From: Lepidurus packardi
Taxonomy: Eukaryota > Arthropoda > Branchiopoda > Notostraca > Triopsidae
DNA: 64,000 nt
Direction of reading: 5' to 3'
Assembly (NCBI GenBank): GCA_023053545.1
Contig: JAKZAN010000006.1
Location: 11,006,351 to 11,070,350 of the forward strand
A program made the translations under genes and the position numbers. Below the pieces are notes generated by a model, which saw only the letters and a program-made list of their open reading frames with translations, made no database searches and was not told where the DNA came from. Below are positions 28,701 to 40,816 of this stretch, piece after piece; position 1 is the first letter of the stretch; each line of letters starts with the position of its first letter.

Positions 28701-31319
28701 AAAAAAAAAAATAAACTGGATGTTAGCTTAGCAACGTTCAAAGACTTACATAAGTCTCAAAGAATGAACCTACCAACTCAATTCATTTGAGATTGAGGTT
28801 TCATGTGGGTTTTTTTTAGTAAGGTGGCTTTCGTAACTGCGACTATCTCATATGTATCCCTACAGATTACACATTGATGACATATAGATTAACTAATATG
28901 AAATTATATAAGTCTACATGTAGATCAACTAATATGATTAACTATGCTAATAATATAGATCAATAAAATAATAACTATTACATAAGTCTAAAATAATATT
29001 CGTTTCAAACAGAATACGTAGGCCTGGTTAACAGGCGTAATTACTATTTTAGTTCAAAATAATTTTCTTTCAAGATAAAATAAAAATACAGAAAATGTAC
29101 GACTTGAAATTTTAGCTTTACGGGGAAGCGACGCTAAGCCTAATAATCCATAACTGACTAAAATTAACTTTATTACAGGAGTTTTATTCCTTTGACTGAT
29201 ACACCCGTACCAGCACTAGATAGCTGCCTGCAACTAAATATTAGCCAGTGTTTAGCGTCGGAGCTCAATACTCAATTTGTTGTCACCATTCACAATCCTT
29301 TGTCACGTTCAGTCCGAAAATACATTCGTTTGCCCGTCATCTACAACGGTGCTTACGATATACTGGACGACACAGGTAAACTACGCTTCCAAGTCACTAG
29401 CCAAACTTTCAAAAACATGTAACCAGAGATATTACTTAGGTGCGAAGCAAACTGTCCAACGAGTCCCTATCCCACTACCTGTGCAGCAGCTAGCAGGTCG
29501 TACAAGTATAGCCAAAGCTGAACTTGTTTTCCTGGCTGAGTTACCACCCTTGGGTTATCGATCTTATTTCGTCAAAAAAGTCCTTGCGTCCCCTAAATAC
29601 CACCCGAGTGCCCGTAAACGTTTCCCGACCAAGTCCACAAAACGTACGAAGGCCGGCGATATATTCGTTCTTGAAAACGAAGTAAAAGCACAAAGAAGTC
29701 ATCTTATAAAATAGTCCATCCAATTATTGCAATTGTTATTATCCACAGTACTTGAACGTGACCATAGGTGAAAACGGGCTAATCCGCGAAGTCACAACGC
29801 CCGACTGGTCTCTAGCTGTTCAGCAGGAATTCTTATGGTATGCAGCAATGGATGGAGATAATTCTCTAGACAGTCGACGCGCTTCAGGAGCCTACATTTT
29901 CAGGCCCTCAGGCACTGACGCCAACACCGTCGGAAATGTCACCGTGCAAGCCATCATTACAGGTATTTGATTGCTACTGTAAATAATTGTAATACTAACA
30001 ATAAGAGAATCCAAATGGGATCTATTACTAGTTTCCAACAATTAAATTAAGTAAATACAGATTTTTCTTAATTGACTATGTAAAAGGACCCTTGGTATCG
30101 GAAATTCATCAAGTATACACACCATGGCTCTCCCAAGTAATTCGCCTGTATGCTGGTGAGCCTTACGCGGAGCTTGATTGGCTTGTCGGACCCATCCCGG
30201 TCGAGTAAATAATTAAAAAAGGTCCTTTTCATGCCTCCGATTAACACGTTGTATTTCTATACAGTGACCAGGTGGGGAAGGAGATTATTAGCCGCGTAAG
30301 AACTGGCATGGAAACGGACGATTTTTATTACACAGATGCGAACGGGCGTCAAACTCTGAAGCGCATCATTAACTACCGACCCACGTGGAATCTGACAGTG
30401 ACCGAGCCCATTTCCGGTAACTACTACCCGGTAAATTCCCACATCTTCTTACACAACAACGGCCAGCAAGTTTCTCTGGTGACTGATCGGGCTCAAGGAG
30501 GCGGCGCTGTCCACGATCGCGAGTTTGAACTCATGGTAAAACTGGAATAGGAACGAAAGAACGGTAGTAAATAAGCAAAACATGGGTTAGGTCCACCGTC
30601 GTTTATTGCACGACGATGCTTTCGGTGTTGACGAGGCACTAAATGAGCCTGGAGTTAACGGCAAAGGTTTAGCTGTTCGTGGCACCCACTATTTGCATGC
30701 AGGCCGCACTGGTACAGCTATGAGGATCATCAGGGCTTTAAATCAAGAACTTTATATGCGACCTGACATAACTCTGAGCCCGACGAACCTAACCTTCTCG
30801 GAGTGGCAAAATTCTTTCAAAATGCAGGTGAACAGAAGGAATTTCTTCTGAAAAATGAGTTAATTATGCTTCCCTTGGCAGCAAACCTTCCTCAAAGCTG
30901 CCTTGCCATCTAACGTGAATCTTTTGAGCTTGGAGAGATGGACTGGCGACACTGTTCTGATTCGATTGGAGCACATCTTCGATTCCTGGGAAGACAACGA
31001 GCTATCTTGGCCAGTGGAAATCAATTTAGGGGTAACACTAAACCTTGATTTGTCAGAGTCCTACAAAATCGCCGTCTTTTAACAATTCCAGGATTTGTTC
31101 GCTGATTACGACGTTACGACAGCGGAAGAAACTATGTTAGCCGCTAACCAGTGGGCTCAGGATTCTAGCCGATTGCCCTGGACCGTTGAATCGTCTAAAC
31201 GCACGACCTCATCTTCGAGCAAAGACCGTAAATTGTTAGCAGACTTAGTGCTGACCTTAGATCCCATGGACATTCGCACGTTTGTTTTAACTTTAGCCAA
31301 GAAACCAGTGCAGTCTTAA
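25751..31319 (+). CDS. MAN2B1: lysosomal alpha-mannosidase (GH38), copy 1
   Basis: A glycoside hydrolase 38 enzyme that trims alpha-mannose from N-glycans in the lysosome. The 18 exons start at 25751, 26003, 26903, 27048, 27261, 27392, 27681, 28023, 28241, 28360, 29179, 29440, 29749, 30087, 30265, 30591, 30882 and 31092. They sum to 1020 residues, against 1011 in human. A signal peptide covers about residues 1-23 ([15 protein letters not shown]). Zinc ligands are in PHTHDDVGW (H64, D66), IDPFGHS (D188, also the expected nucleophile) and QHHDAVSGT (H433/434). The C-terminal beta-sandwich region follows MAN2B1 ([32 protein letters not shown]). Residue 186 is Gln where the family usually has His (WHIDPFG). 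A second ATG at codon 7 could also serve as start. Tail to tail with BOLA1, 74 bases apart. Confidence 0.96.
28663..29160. repeat. low-complexity A-rich and AT-rich tract in a mannosidase intron
   Basis: Intron 10 of the first mannosidase (28563-29178) holds two runs of A split by T (28680-28712). After that, loosely repeated AT units recur, such as GATTAACTAATATGA (28886-28900) and GATCAACTAATATGA (28923-28937). No coding or TE ends were seen. Confidence 0.6.
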
Positions 31320-31393
31320 CGGCTTACTCTGCGTCTAGTGTATTAATTTGTAATGTACTTACATACATTCTCGGCATCAAGCATGTAATCAAG

Positions 31394-31901
31394 CTACTTT
31401 CCAAAGCCTCCCTTACAGGCAGGGCTAGGCTCGACGGTCTTCGTTGAAGTTTCCCATTGGATTGGGGTTTTAGCCTAAAGAAAGAGTACGATAGTCATTT
31501 GAATGAAGAATATTCGAAAGTAATTACTTACTACTATGGATAAGGCGTGGACGCCGGTTTCGAGTTCATGGGCTAAAGCTTCATTAACGAGTCGGTGACG
31601 CTATTAAAAGAGGGATTACAACAAGGAAAGAAATTATTTTGTTTCTATAACACACCTGAACTAGTGCTAGTTTGTCGAATCTATTGGATACTACAAGCAC
31701 TTTGAAATGCGTTTCGGCGCCTTTGGGGACGTTGTGCATGTAAGATTCATTCAATATTTCCAAATGCTGGGGTTGGAAGACGGTTTGGAGTTTAGACCGG
31801 ATGGATTGCTCCACTGGTTTCTCCATAGCTACCGAAAAATAACGCGAAAGCTGAGATCGGTATACGTTAAAACAAAAGAGACCAAGTTTGTTAGCGTGCA
31901 T
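31394..31901 (-). CDS. BOLA1: BolA-like protein 1, mitochondrial
   Basis: BOLA1 proteins act with glutaredoxin 5 in mitochondrial iron-sulfur and redox homeostasis. Minus-strand exons are 31901-31656, 31600-31532 and 31474-31394, 131 residues in phase. The N-terminus (MHANKLGLFCFNVYRSQLSR) is basic and hydrophobic, as expected of a mitochondrial presequence. A second Met at codon 26 starts the conserved part (MEKPVEQSIRSKL). The BolA core shows LEILNESYMH, then GAETHFKVLVVSNRF and QRHRLVNEAL. The C-terminal AKTPIQWET and SPACKGG match BOLA1 rather than BOLA2 or 3. It sits between the two mannosidase copies on the other strand. Confidence 0.93.
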
Positions 31902-32468
31902 TGATATATAAACTTTTGTTATTAAACAATTAAAACACTTTCACAAGTCAGTTCACAATAGTGAGGACTGACTATTTTGGTGAAGCTATACTAGATGGCG
32001 CGAGAGGCACGGGAAGAGAGGGAAAACAGCAGAGTAAAGAGATCATAGAATATAGATACAGTATATAGAGAGAGAGAACATGCAGCCCCTTCCTTATGGG
32101 CCATTTGTTACCACTTTTCGAAGTTGCAGGCTACTACCTGAGAGAACAGGATTGGTCAGACCTGTTTGACCAACGCCTTCCTAATGGCGGGAAATATACA
32201 ATTGAGGTTCAAACGAAAATCGATAGCAACATAGATATATCGATTCCCTAGCTTACCTGAGCTGAACAAGGGGGAATTTCTTTTTCAATTCAACCTTCCA
32301 AATCACCAGGAAGGTTGCTCTTCTAATTGCTCCCTATGCATAGCCATCGCTATTTTAGAAATCTCTATTTCAGTAATCCCTGTCACGTCGAAACCACGTT
32401 TGTCAAAGCGCTTGGGGTAGAACAGATTAGAAGCGTTTCGAACTGCTGCCACTAGATTACCTGATTTG
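31902..32468. other. 5' flank of BOLA1
   Basis: Contains the upstream region of the BOLA1-like gene and a purine-rich AGAGAG stretch near 32062-32078. No gene was recognised. Confidence 0.5.
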
Positions 32469-32964
32469 CAACTGGGTTCTCCAGTTTCACAACCCGGAGA
32501 CGAAAATGACAATACTGTGTATTATTGCTACAAAACTTTCTCCGGAATAACAGTGACAAATGGGTGTCACTCGAATTGAAAATTGTTAGTTGGATTGAAA
32601 ATGAATTAGGTTAGGTTAACTTAGGTTAGGTAAGGTTATTAAGTTAGGTTAGCTTAAGTTAGGTTATAGGTTAGCTTAGCTAGGTTAGGTTAACTTAGGT
32701 TAGGATAACGATTCGCATCAACTTGTGTAATGAGCATCGTTTAAACTTGCACTTTCTCCACTCAAATGAATGAATTATTTGTGCTTTAAATAGACTGTTA
32801 ATGTACTAAACTTGAAAACTAACTCTGTTATCATGACCGTTTTTTCATTAACTAGGTTTTTTGCATTTATCTGTTAGCATGAATTCATTTTAATAGGAAA
32901 AAATATTTCGGTCCCTTCGATTTAGTGTTAAACGGTTTTCACTGTAAATCCGGAGCACGTGTTG
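32469..32964. mobile_element. hAT-like MITE copy C with TTAGG-rich core
   Basis: It starts CAACTGGGTTCTCC and ends GGAGCACGTGTTG, matching the ends of copies A and B. A shorter TTAGG-like core is at about 32605-32708, followed by a worn version of the hairpin. No matching 8-base duplication was found, and the right half is more diverged, so it looks older than copy A. Confidence 0.7.
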
Positions 32965-34199
32965 GACCGCCTATTCATACCTTCAGCGCAACACAGCTTT
33001 GGTGGACGAACACGGCCAACGTGTCAAACCGCGTCGTTTCTAGAAAGAAATAAAACTGTAGTTAAAATAATAAAATAAATCTGATTAAATCCATCGCTTA
33101 GTTTTGTTACAAACATTGTCTTCCTTTATTCATAAGACAAAATAACGAAAAAACGTTAAAGGTCAATACTTATTAAAATGATTAGAATCTTCTTGGAACT
33201 TCTGATTGACCCTGCTTTATCCGATACTTCCTTTCTTGCAGGTAAACTGGAAATATTAGAGGAGACCGGGGCACGCTGCTCAGTTTTTCGTTCTCGAGAG
33301 CCAAGAAGACATTATATTAACGACGTGGAACTAGATTTTGGTGTTTTAAAATAGCATTACCATCCAATTATCGTATGATTTTTTTAGTGAGTTAGATTAA
33401 GCCCTTATTTTTAATATTTAATTCCTAATAGAGCCGGTCAAAATTCACCAAGCCATTTCCACAAAAAAGTTCTACTTCGATAACTTACCAAACGCCACTC
33501 TTAGAAGACAAAATCTCTGTTTCCAAAAGTTTGGAAACCCCACCAGAAAAAACAACAAAGAACGACAACTTTTAGTTAAAGTTGACGAGCATACGCCTAC
33601 TTTCTCAGTTGCTGCGTTTGTGTGAAGTGAACGTTACAAGAATTTAGTGGATTTTTGTTTCAAAAGATGGCTCAGGTATCTAACATTGTTCAACCTACCC
33701 CTTATCCAAGGTGTCCCGGTCTCCCCTATATCACTGGCTTGCTGGCAAGGAATTTCCGTCTTTCCCTGGCTCAACTTTCAAATGTAACGTAAAAAGTGAC
33801 GTAAGGATATGGATTTAAGTGAAAAATAAAAAAAATACCACTTTTAAAGCAAGATTTACTCCCGGGTGGGCGGCCTTTGCGTCTATTCCCAGGAAACGCG
33901 TTGGAAAGGTCAACTACAATGAAAATGGGGGGAGTTTTTCATTATTTTGTATATCGAACTTTATGGTAAATTTGGGGAATTTTAATAATTACTATATGAC
34001 TTCTTTTTTTTCGCGCAGTATTTTCAAATGTCGGGCTACTTGCACAAAATGAGCTAGACTACGCGTGTTGAAATCGGCGTAATACGCTTGGGTCGCCTTC
34101 CTTATCATATCTTTATACAAAACTGAAAGAGTTAAAATACAATGAAATAAATCGAAAATTAAGTCAGAAGATGCAAAATGAAATTCTTACCTGTGGTGT
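32965..34199. other. intergenic region, nothing recognised
   Basis: AT-rich sequence between MITE copy C and the LINE remnant. Open frames such as 33819-34052 (+) show no recognisable product. Confidence 0.5.
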
Positions 34200-35215
34200 T
34201 CTCTTAATTGTGGTGTTCTCTTAAATTCTTAATTGTGGTGGTGGTGCTGTTTGTTTTATAGGCGAACTATATCGCCGTAGCAGCACATTATCGCCTTCAG
34301 CATTCAGAACGTAACGAACAGATCGAGAGAAAACTTCAGAACTACACGAGGATAAATAGCTGAATTCATAAATAGTGATTAGATTAAATCTGTTATATAC
34401 GTTTGTGAAAGGAATTTGCATAATGCGCTCTGAATAAAATACTGTTCGTGAGGCGTCCTCCAAAACCCAATACTTCGTCTAACGTGCCTGGGACATTTCC
34501 GCTGCGTAATGTGACCATTAAAAGTCCTCTGTCCGTATTAAAATTCCGACATTCCAAAATTAAATGTTCCACACCCTCCTCGCTCTCTTGACAATATCTG
34601 CACGTTGGGTTCTCAATCATGTTGAATCTGTGTAGCCATGTCCCTATCATCCCATGACCAACTCTCATCCTCATCCCATGACTATCATCCCATGACCACC
34701 TCTCAACCGTAGTACGGCCACCGCCATCCTTCTCTTTCTAATATTCCTCCACCTCTTGGAGTTGAGCTGCTGTCTTTAAAACTACCTTCTGGGATGCGTT
34801 CGCTTTGATGTTGTTTAAAAGTTCCTTTTCTACCTGATCTTTGGTTACCATCATCACTTCGTGTCTTGTTAAAATGTTTGTCACTTTGTTCTCTGAACTC
34901 CTTCCTTGCTGCGCAACCATGTCTGCTGTCTCGTTTCCCTTAATACCGACGTGTGCTGGTATCCATTGTAATTTGACCGTATACCCCTTTTCCTTTAGTT
35001 CTTTTGTTTCTTTTTGCAACCTTTTGAGTAATCTGATAATAATTCTTACTTCCCCAGCTTTTCAGTAAGCTGAGTGCTGTTTGAGAGTCAGATAAAATTA
35101 GGTACTTTCCAGGTGTATTTTCCGACACCTTTTCCATCGCCATAAGAATGGCTGTTAATTCCGCCGTCAAAACTAATGAGTGCTGGACTAATGAGTACAC
35201 TGTTCAATTTCAGTA
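34200..35215 (-). mobile_element. 5'-truncated non-LTR retrotransposon (RNase H and zinc-finger end)
   Basis: The 3' kilobase of a LINE. A partial RNase H reads TAELTAILMAMEKV and LILSDSQTALSLLKSW (frame through 35200-34940), then in another frame QWIPAHVGIKGNETADMVA (35019-34738). Of the DEDD catalytic set, the first Asp is missing by truncation. Downstream is a CX2C...HX4C finger (CRYCQESEEGVEHLILEC) within 34674-34393, typical of RT C-termini. An RNase H behind RT points to the I/R1/LOA group rather than CR1 or Jockey. The tail at 34197-34250 has short tandem units (AATTGTGGTGTTCTCTTA on the plus strand). A local duplication of TCATCCCATGAC lies at 34647-34698. At least two frames are used, so it is dead. 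Confidence 0.85.
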
Positions 35216-35929
35216 GGCGATGGGATCCGCGTACTGCAGAAAAAAGAGCGAACAGCTTTTAGCGGTGAATTCAAACCAAGAGATTCAAATTGTCCAGTTA
35301 AACCTCTTCTGTCCGTTATCACGCCGACACGGTATCACGAAACTCAGTAAAACTTCATGCAAAGGAAAGCAACGAAGATGGTGTAGCATTTTCCCTAAGC
35401 CCACTCACCGATGACCGGATAATTCAGGGACATATAGGTCAGTCGAAAAGGAGGCAAGTAATCTAAATCCTTTGAGTCTGTTGCAGACTCAAAATGCTTG
35501 CACAAGTTACAGGGGGAGTAAGGTTTCTAAATGAAAAAATGTGTCTTATAGAAGAGATCAAATGAAGTAATTCTGGCTTAAGAACCCGTATGTCAGTTAT
35601 GTATATTAACTGACAATTAATTATTTAGCGGTATAAGCTCCGCCCTTCGCCAAAGTTTAAAATTAATTGTAAAATTAAGACATTTTTAAAAATGTGTATA
35701 CAAATCGCTAAAAAATAAGAAGCTTGGAATCAGCCTTTATTTATTCAGTTCGTGCTTTTATTTGTAACCGGTATCGTTGATCAATAAGACAGCGTATTTG
35801 CTTTGCTGTCCTGTAAAGGTCAAGCATCCTAATCAGTCATTTGAGAACTGATAAAGACACAATAGGGTAAATTTCTATGAGGGACAAGTTTCGCTTTAGC
35901 TTTGTTCTGTCAGCTACAGTATAGTTGCA
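35216..35929. other. 5' flank of mannosidase copy 2
   Basis: Between the LINE remnant and the second mannosidase start. No exon or clear promoter motif was recognised. Confidence 0.5.
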
Positions 35930-38900
35930 ATGTCGTGGACCAACTTAGTGATTTGGCTACTATTAGCATCTTCCAACTTAACTGCTGGAAAAGCCATAGA
36001 TCCTTTGGCAACTTCGTGCGGTTATCAGGTATTTTTTTTTTAAAATATGTCCGTAAGATTCTTCTTCTTTTAAAGCTTAAACAAATTTAAGAGTTGCCCG
36101 GTTCCCAAACCAGGCTACACGAACGTCCATCTCATACCCCATACCCACGATGACGTAGGTTGGTTAAAAACTGCAGACCAGTATTTCTACGGAGGTATTA
36201 TCACTGTAAACGACTTAAAAATAGAAAACTTTCACCCCTGTTCTATAAAGCCAAGACGAACATCCAACGAGCAGGAGTCCAATACGTTATAGATAATGTA
36301 ATTCAGGAGTTACGGAAAGATCCAGAGCGCAGGTTTGGGAAAACAACGAAATAAATATGCAAGTACACTATGAAAAAGCTAAACCTTAACACTGCAGATT
36401 TATTTACGTGGAAACGGCTTTTTTCACTGATTGGTGGAACGAACAAACAGAAGACACTAGGTCGATTGTCCGTAATTTGGTAGACGAAGGTCGTTTGGAG
36501 TTTATCAACGGCGGGCAGGTGATGAACGATGAAGCGGCAACTTTATACACCGACATAATCGACCAAATGTCATTTGGTTTCAAGTTAGTAATTATGTGAA
36601 AATTTTCTGAAATTCAATAGTGCTTTACGCAGATTCCTGAATGAAACTTTCGGCGAATGCGGTCGTCCGCGAGTGGCATGGCATATTGACCCTTTTGGTC
36701 ATTCTCGGGAGCAGGCTAATCTTTTCGCTCAAATGGGCTTTGATGCTTTTTTCTTCGCTCGTATCGACTGGGCCGACCGTGACCGCCGACATGCCAAGAA
36801 ACAGATGGAAATGATCTGGCAAGGCAGTGATGTTTTGGGAGTCCAGAGCAATATCTTCACAGGGGTGCTTTACGACAATTACCATGCCCCTCCAGGCTTC
36901 TGCTTTGATATAAACTGTTCCGATGACCCCATCATCGACAACCCCAAATCCCCAGACTACAACGTTCCTATCAAAGTGAGTCAAGCATAAAAGACAACTT
37001 CTTTATAAATACTGTTTTGCCAAATTACTGTAGGTAGACACGTGGTTTAACTATACCAATGAAGTGTCTCAGGCATACTTAACCGAAAATGTGTTGTACA
37101 CTATGGGTGAAGATTTTAATTACCAGAGCGCTAAAATGTGGTACAAGAACATGGACAAGCTGATTAAGTAACGTATAATTAGTTTTGCTTGATCTTCAGT
37201 GTATTACTTTATTCAGCAAAAAAGTATAACTTTCAACTTCAAATTCAGAAAAAAATAGAACGACTTAAAGGAGAACAATCAGTTTAAAACATAAGAAGCG
37301 CCCTTGAAAACAGAAACTTATAAAGTACGGGGACTAGCTTTAAACCATATTAATATGTGGTAACGCATAGATATGTCAACGCTCGACAGGCCGACGGTGG
37401 GAAATTAAACATGTTTTACTCAACACCGTCTTGCTACTTGCAAGCCTTGAATCGCGTCAACGTCGTCTGGCCGACCAAATCGGACGATTTCTTTCCATAT
37501 AGCAGCGACGAGCATGCTTTTTGGACAGGCTATTTTTCCTCTCGCCCCGCCATTAAAGGTATGGTTCGATCCAGTGGGAAATTTCTGCAAATGTGTAAGC
37601 AGCTTCACTCCGCGGCCCAGCTCGGGGATACCTCAAGCCTCGATAGCCTACGCCAAGCCATGTCATATGCCCAACACCACGATGCCGTGACTGGCACAGA
37701 GAAACAACGTAATTTCTTTTTCCAAAAAATTTTAAAACAAGCCCACAAAATAAATATCACTCGTCTTTAGATGTAACATCCGATTATGCCTTAAGACTGC
37801 ACGAAGGAGTTCAAGCTTGTGAAGGAGTCATCAACCAAGCATTAGCTAAGCTTTTACCGCTTAGTACGGTTGAATTACCCCAGCTCCAGTTTTGCCAGCT
37901 GCTCAACGTTAGCCAGTGCGATTTTATGAAAAGCAACTCAATCTTCGTGGTCAACTTGTATAATCCTCTACCGTACACCGTTGATAGTATCGTTAGGATT
38001 CCCACAACTCCACGTGGCTATACCATCATTCAGATGAATGGTAAGTTACATTTAAACTGAAATCAATCCAGTAAGCATTCAATTTAATCTAAAATAACAA
38101 ATAAAAATAATTTAGGATTGAGATAACATACAATAAGCAACAAAGAATACTAATAACTAAGCGATGTATCCACTTTTTTATATGTACGTTAATATTTTAT
38201 GTCTAAGATTAAATTATAAATATTAATACTTCCTACTAACAAAATATCTATTTGTCCTTTTAAAGGTGAACATCTTGGCTTCCAATTTCTCACGATCCCA
38301 GATTCGGTGCTTTATACCGGCGATGCCACGTACGATATGGTTTTCCTCGTGCCAAACATTCCCCCACTAGGTACCAAAAGCTTATACATGCGAAGCTTGG
38401 CAGAATCGGAGCCTGAACCCGAGCAAATGGCCCGAACTTGGTCCCCGGAAGCGGGTGAACCCTTCTCGATAGGGAACGATAGATTGCGAGTCAATTTTAC
38501 AGCTGGCGGTCTTATCGAGAGCGTTACCTTGGACGGCGATACCGTACCTTTAACCCAAAATCTGCTGTACTATCCGAGTATGCCTGGCAAAAATAGCAAC
38601 GCTGCAGACCGAGCCTCTGGGGCTTACATCTTCCGTCCCAATTCCACGGATGCAATCCCTGTCAGCAATAACATCCTTAACGTAACTCTTCACTCGGGCC
38701 CAGCAATTGTGGAAGAAGCTCACATAATTTTCAACGAATGGGCCTCCCAAGTGGTGCGTGTCTACCAGAACGACTCGCACGTTGAAATTCAATGGACAGT
38801 TGGCCCTATTCCTGTTCAGTAATCTTAGATCTATATATTCTAGACTTTATGTCTTTTTTACATGTTTTTTCGTATACATCTCTTTAGCGACAAAGTTGGC

Positions 38901-40102
38901 AAAGAAGTCGTGAATCGTATTACTACAAACTTGGAGACGAACGGAGAATTCTACACCGATTCTAACGGCCGACAAACATTGAAGCGCCAACGCGATTATC
39001 GCTCCACGTGGAACTTTACCGTCACAGAACCCGTTTCCGGCAATTACTACCCTATTAACTCTCACATCTATTTACAAGACACCGAACGAACTTTAATAGC
39101 GTTGGTAACGGATCGCGCTCAAGGAGGAACCAGTCTCAAGGACGGTCAAATCGAGCTTATGGTAAAAAAAAAAAAAGAAAATAATCAATTTGGCCAGTTT
39201 ACGTTTTTTTTTAAAAAAAAAACGTAAACTGGCCAAACCTTCTTGAACCCCGTCCTTTCCCCCATAAGGGAATGTGGATTCGGAAGAAATTTGGCTTAAA
39301 CCCAAGTAGGGACATATGCTTAATTGACTTAACTTGATAGATTCATCGAAGATGCTTGGATGACGATGCATTTGGAGTTGGAGAAGCTCTAAATGAGCCT
39401 GGTGACGATGGGGAGGGGTTAGTAGTCCGTGGAACCCATTACTTGGTGGTGAGTCCCAAAGATACGCAATCTGCCAACACACGCTTAAGACCACTCATCC
39501 AACGTCTCACCTCGAGCCCTTCTATCTCCTTCATTTCTACCCGTGATAGCATGCCTGTATGGAACTCTTCTTTCCTCATGGAGGTAAAGTAAAAGAAAAA
39601 AAGACCGAATGAGACAGGATGTTCATGTCTTCATTCCAGAAAGCTACCCTGCGCCAAGCTTTGCCTCGTAATGTTCAAATCCTAACGTTGGAACCTTGGA
39701 CGGATGACAAGATTCTGCTACGATTAGAGCATCTCTATGAGCCTGACGACGATAGCGCGTTGGCGAGTCCAGTTACTATCGATTTAACTGTATGGATAAG
39801 CTGTTTGCTTTCATCTTTCTATACCTAGAAACAAGTAACGTTTTGAGATCTTTCCTTTCTTCCATTTCTAGACTCTGCTCACCGACTTTACGGTCACTTC
39901 AGCCAAAGAAACTACCCTGGGAGGCAATCAATGGATCCAAGACAACCGCCGAATGACTTGGGAGAGTACTGACAAACAGAGTAAGTTGTACAAAAATTCG
40001 CGGTCCAGGCCTTATAATGATGTACCATTCGCTGCTTTGGACGTTGTCCTAAACCCTACCGAAATCAAAACCTATATCCTAGAAGTGGTCTCCAATGCTT
40101 AA
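35930..40102 (+). CDS. MAN2B1: lysosomal alpha-mannosidase (GH38), copy 2
   Basis: Paralogue of the copy at 25751, expected to cleave alpha-mannose residues in the lysosome. The 13 exons start at 35930, 36092, 36251, 36398, 36633, 37034, 37371, 37771, 38266, 38888, 39341, 39640 and 39872. They sum to 1001 residues with consistent phases. A signal peptide covers about residues 1-21 ([15 protein letters not shown]). Zinc and catalytic motifs are PHTHDDVGW (H52, D54), WHIDPFGHS (D176) and QHHDAVTGT (418-420). The last exon reads through to TAA without a further intron. The usually invariant Trp in NGGWVMNDEA is Gln here, exactly where copy 1 has an intron. Ten intron positions are shared with copy 1, two are unique to this gene and seven are unique to copy 1, so the duplication is old. 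Confidence 0.96.
39189..39237. repeat. perfect palindrome in mannosidase copy 2 intron 10
   Basis: The arm TTTGGCCAGTTTACG plus nine T is followed directly by A-run and the exact reverse complement, so both arms match over about 24 bases with essentially no loop. It lies in a 179-base intron (39162-39340). Confidence 0.9.
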
Positions 40103-40816
40103 AGCAAACGAAATTCCTTTCCCTTAATGTTAAGCGCAAGCTAAGAAAGTACAGTAGTTGTTATTCGTTAGTTGATGAAGTAATACATGCATAGATCAGC
40201 AAAAAAACTTACATCGTTTTAACTTTAAAACGAAAAACAATTCCCGGGGTGAACCGAAAACAATGTTTGCTTATTTTTCGCACCCCAAGATAATCCACAA
40301 ATTATAACAGAATTATGCTAAAAAAAACTAACAATATATTATAGCTCTGCTTCGATATTTTTCAGAATTGCTACTTATAACCGGTAGCTAAATAAGGGTT
40401 GTACAGCAATTAAAGTAATACAAGAAGCCATTGATTATAGCCGAAGCCTATTATGCGTACTTACAAAAATCAGTTTCGTACACAAGGCTGCTATAGCGTG
40501 CTACAAAGAAAACCTTTGCATTCCTTTCCAACACACGATTTCATTCGTTCGACAATTTCGACTCAATTAAAATAGACAACATTTTACTGTGCATGCACGC
40601 CGTAGAGAGTTATCTAAAACGTGCCTGCTGACCAGTTATTCATGCCTGCCCCTCATAAACTTTACTAAAGTTAGAGTCAATTTCAATGCATACAAATGAC
40701 TTATCAAAAGGCACAAAACATTCTCCGAAACTAAATTCGCTGACTATGTACAACAAATCCGACAAAATTGAATTTCAATCTTGAAGTTAACGTTTTATAT
40801 TCAATAAACACACCAG
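40103..40816. other. shared 3' flank of mannosidase copy 2 and PKG
   Basis: Two genes converge across 714 bases. It should hold both 3' untranslated regions. No exon or repeat was recognised. Confidence 0.6.

Noticed and set aside
29376-29439. Frameshift between two frames in mannosidase copy 1
   Set aside because: A 64-base intron with donor CACAG|GTAAAC and acceptor ACTTAG explains the switch and keeps phase.
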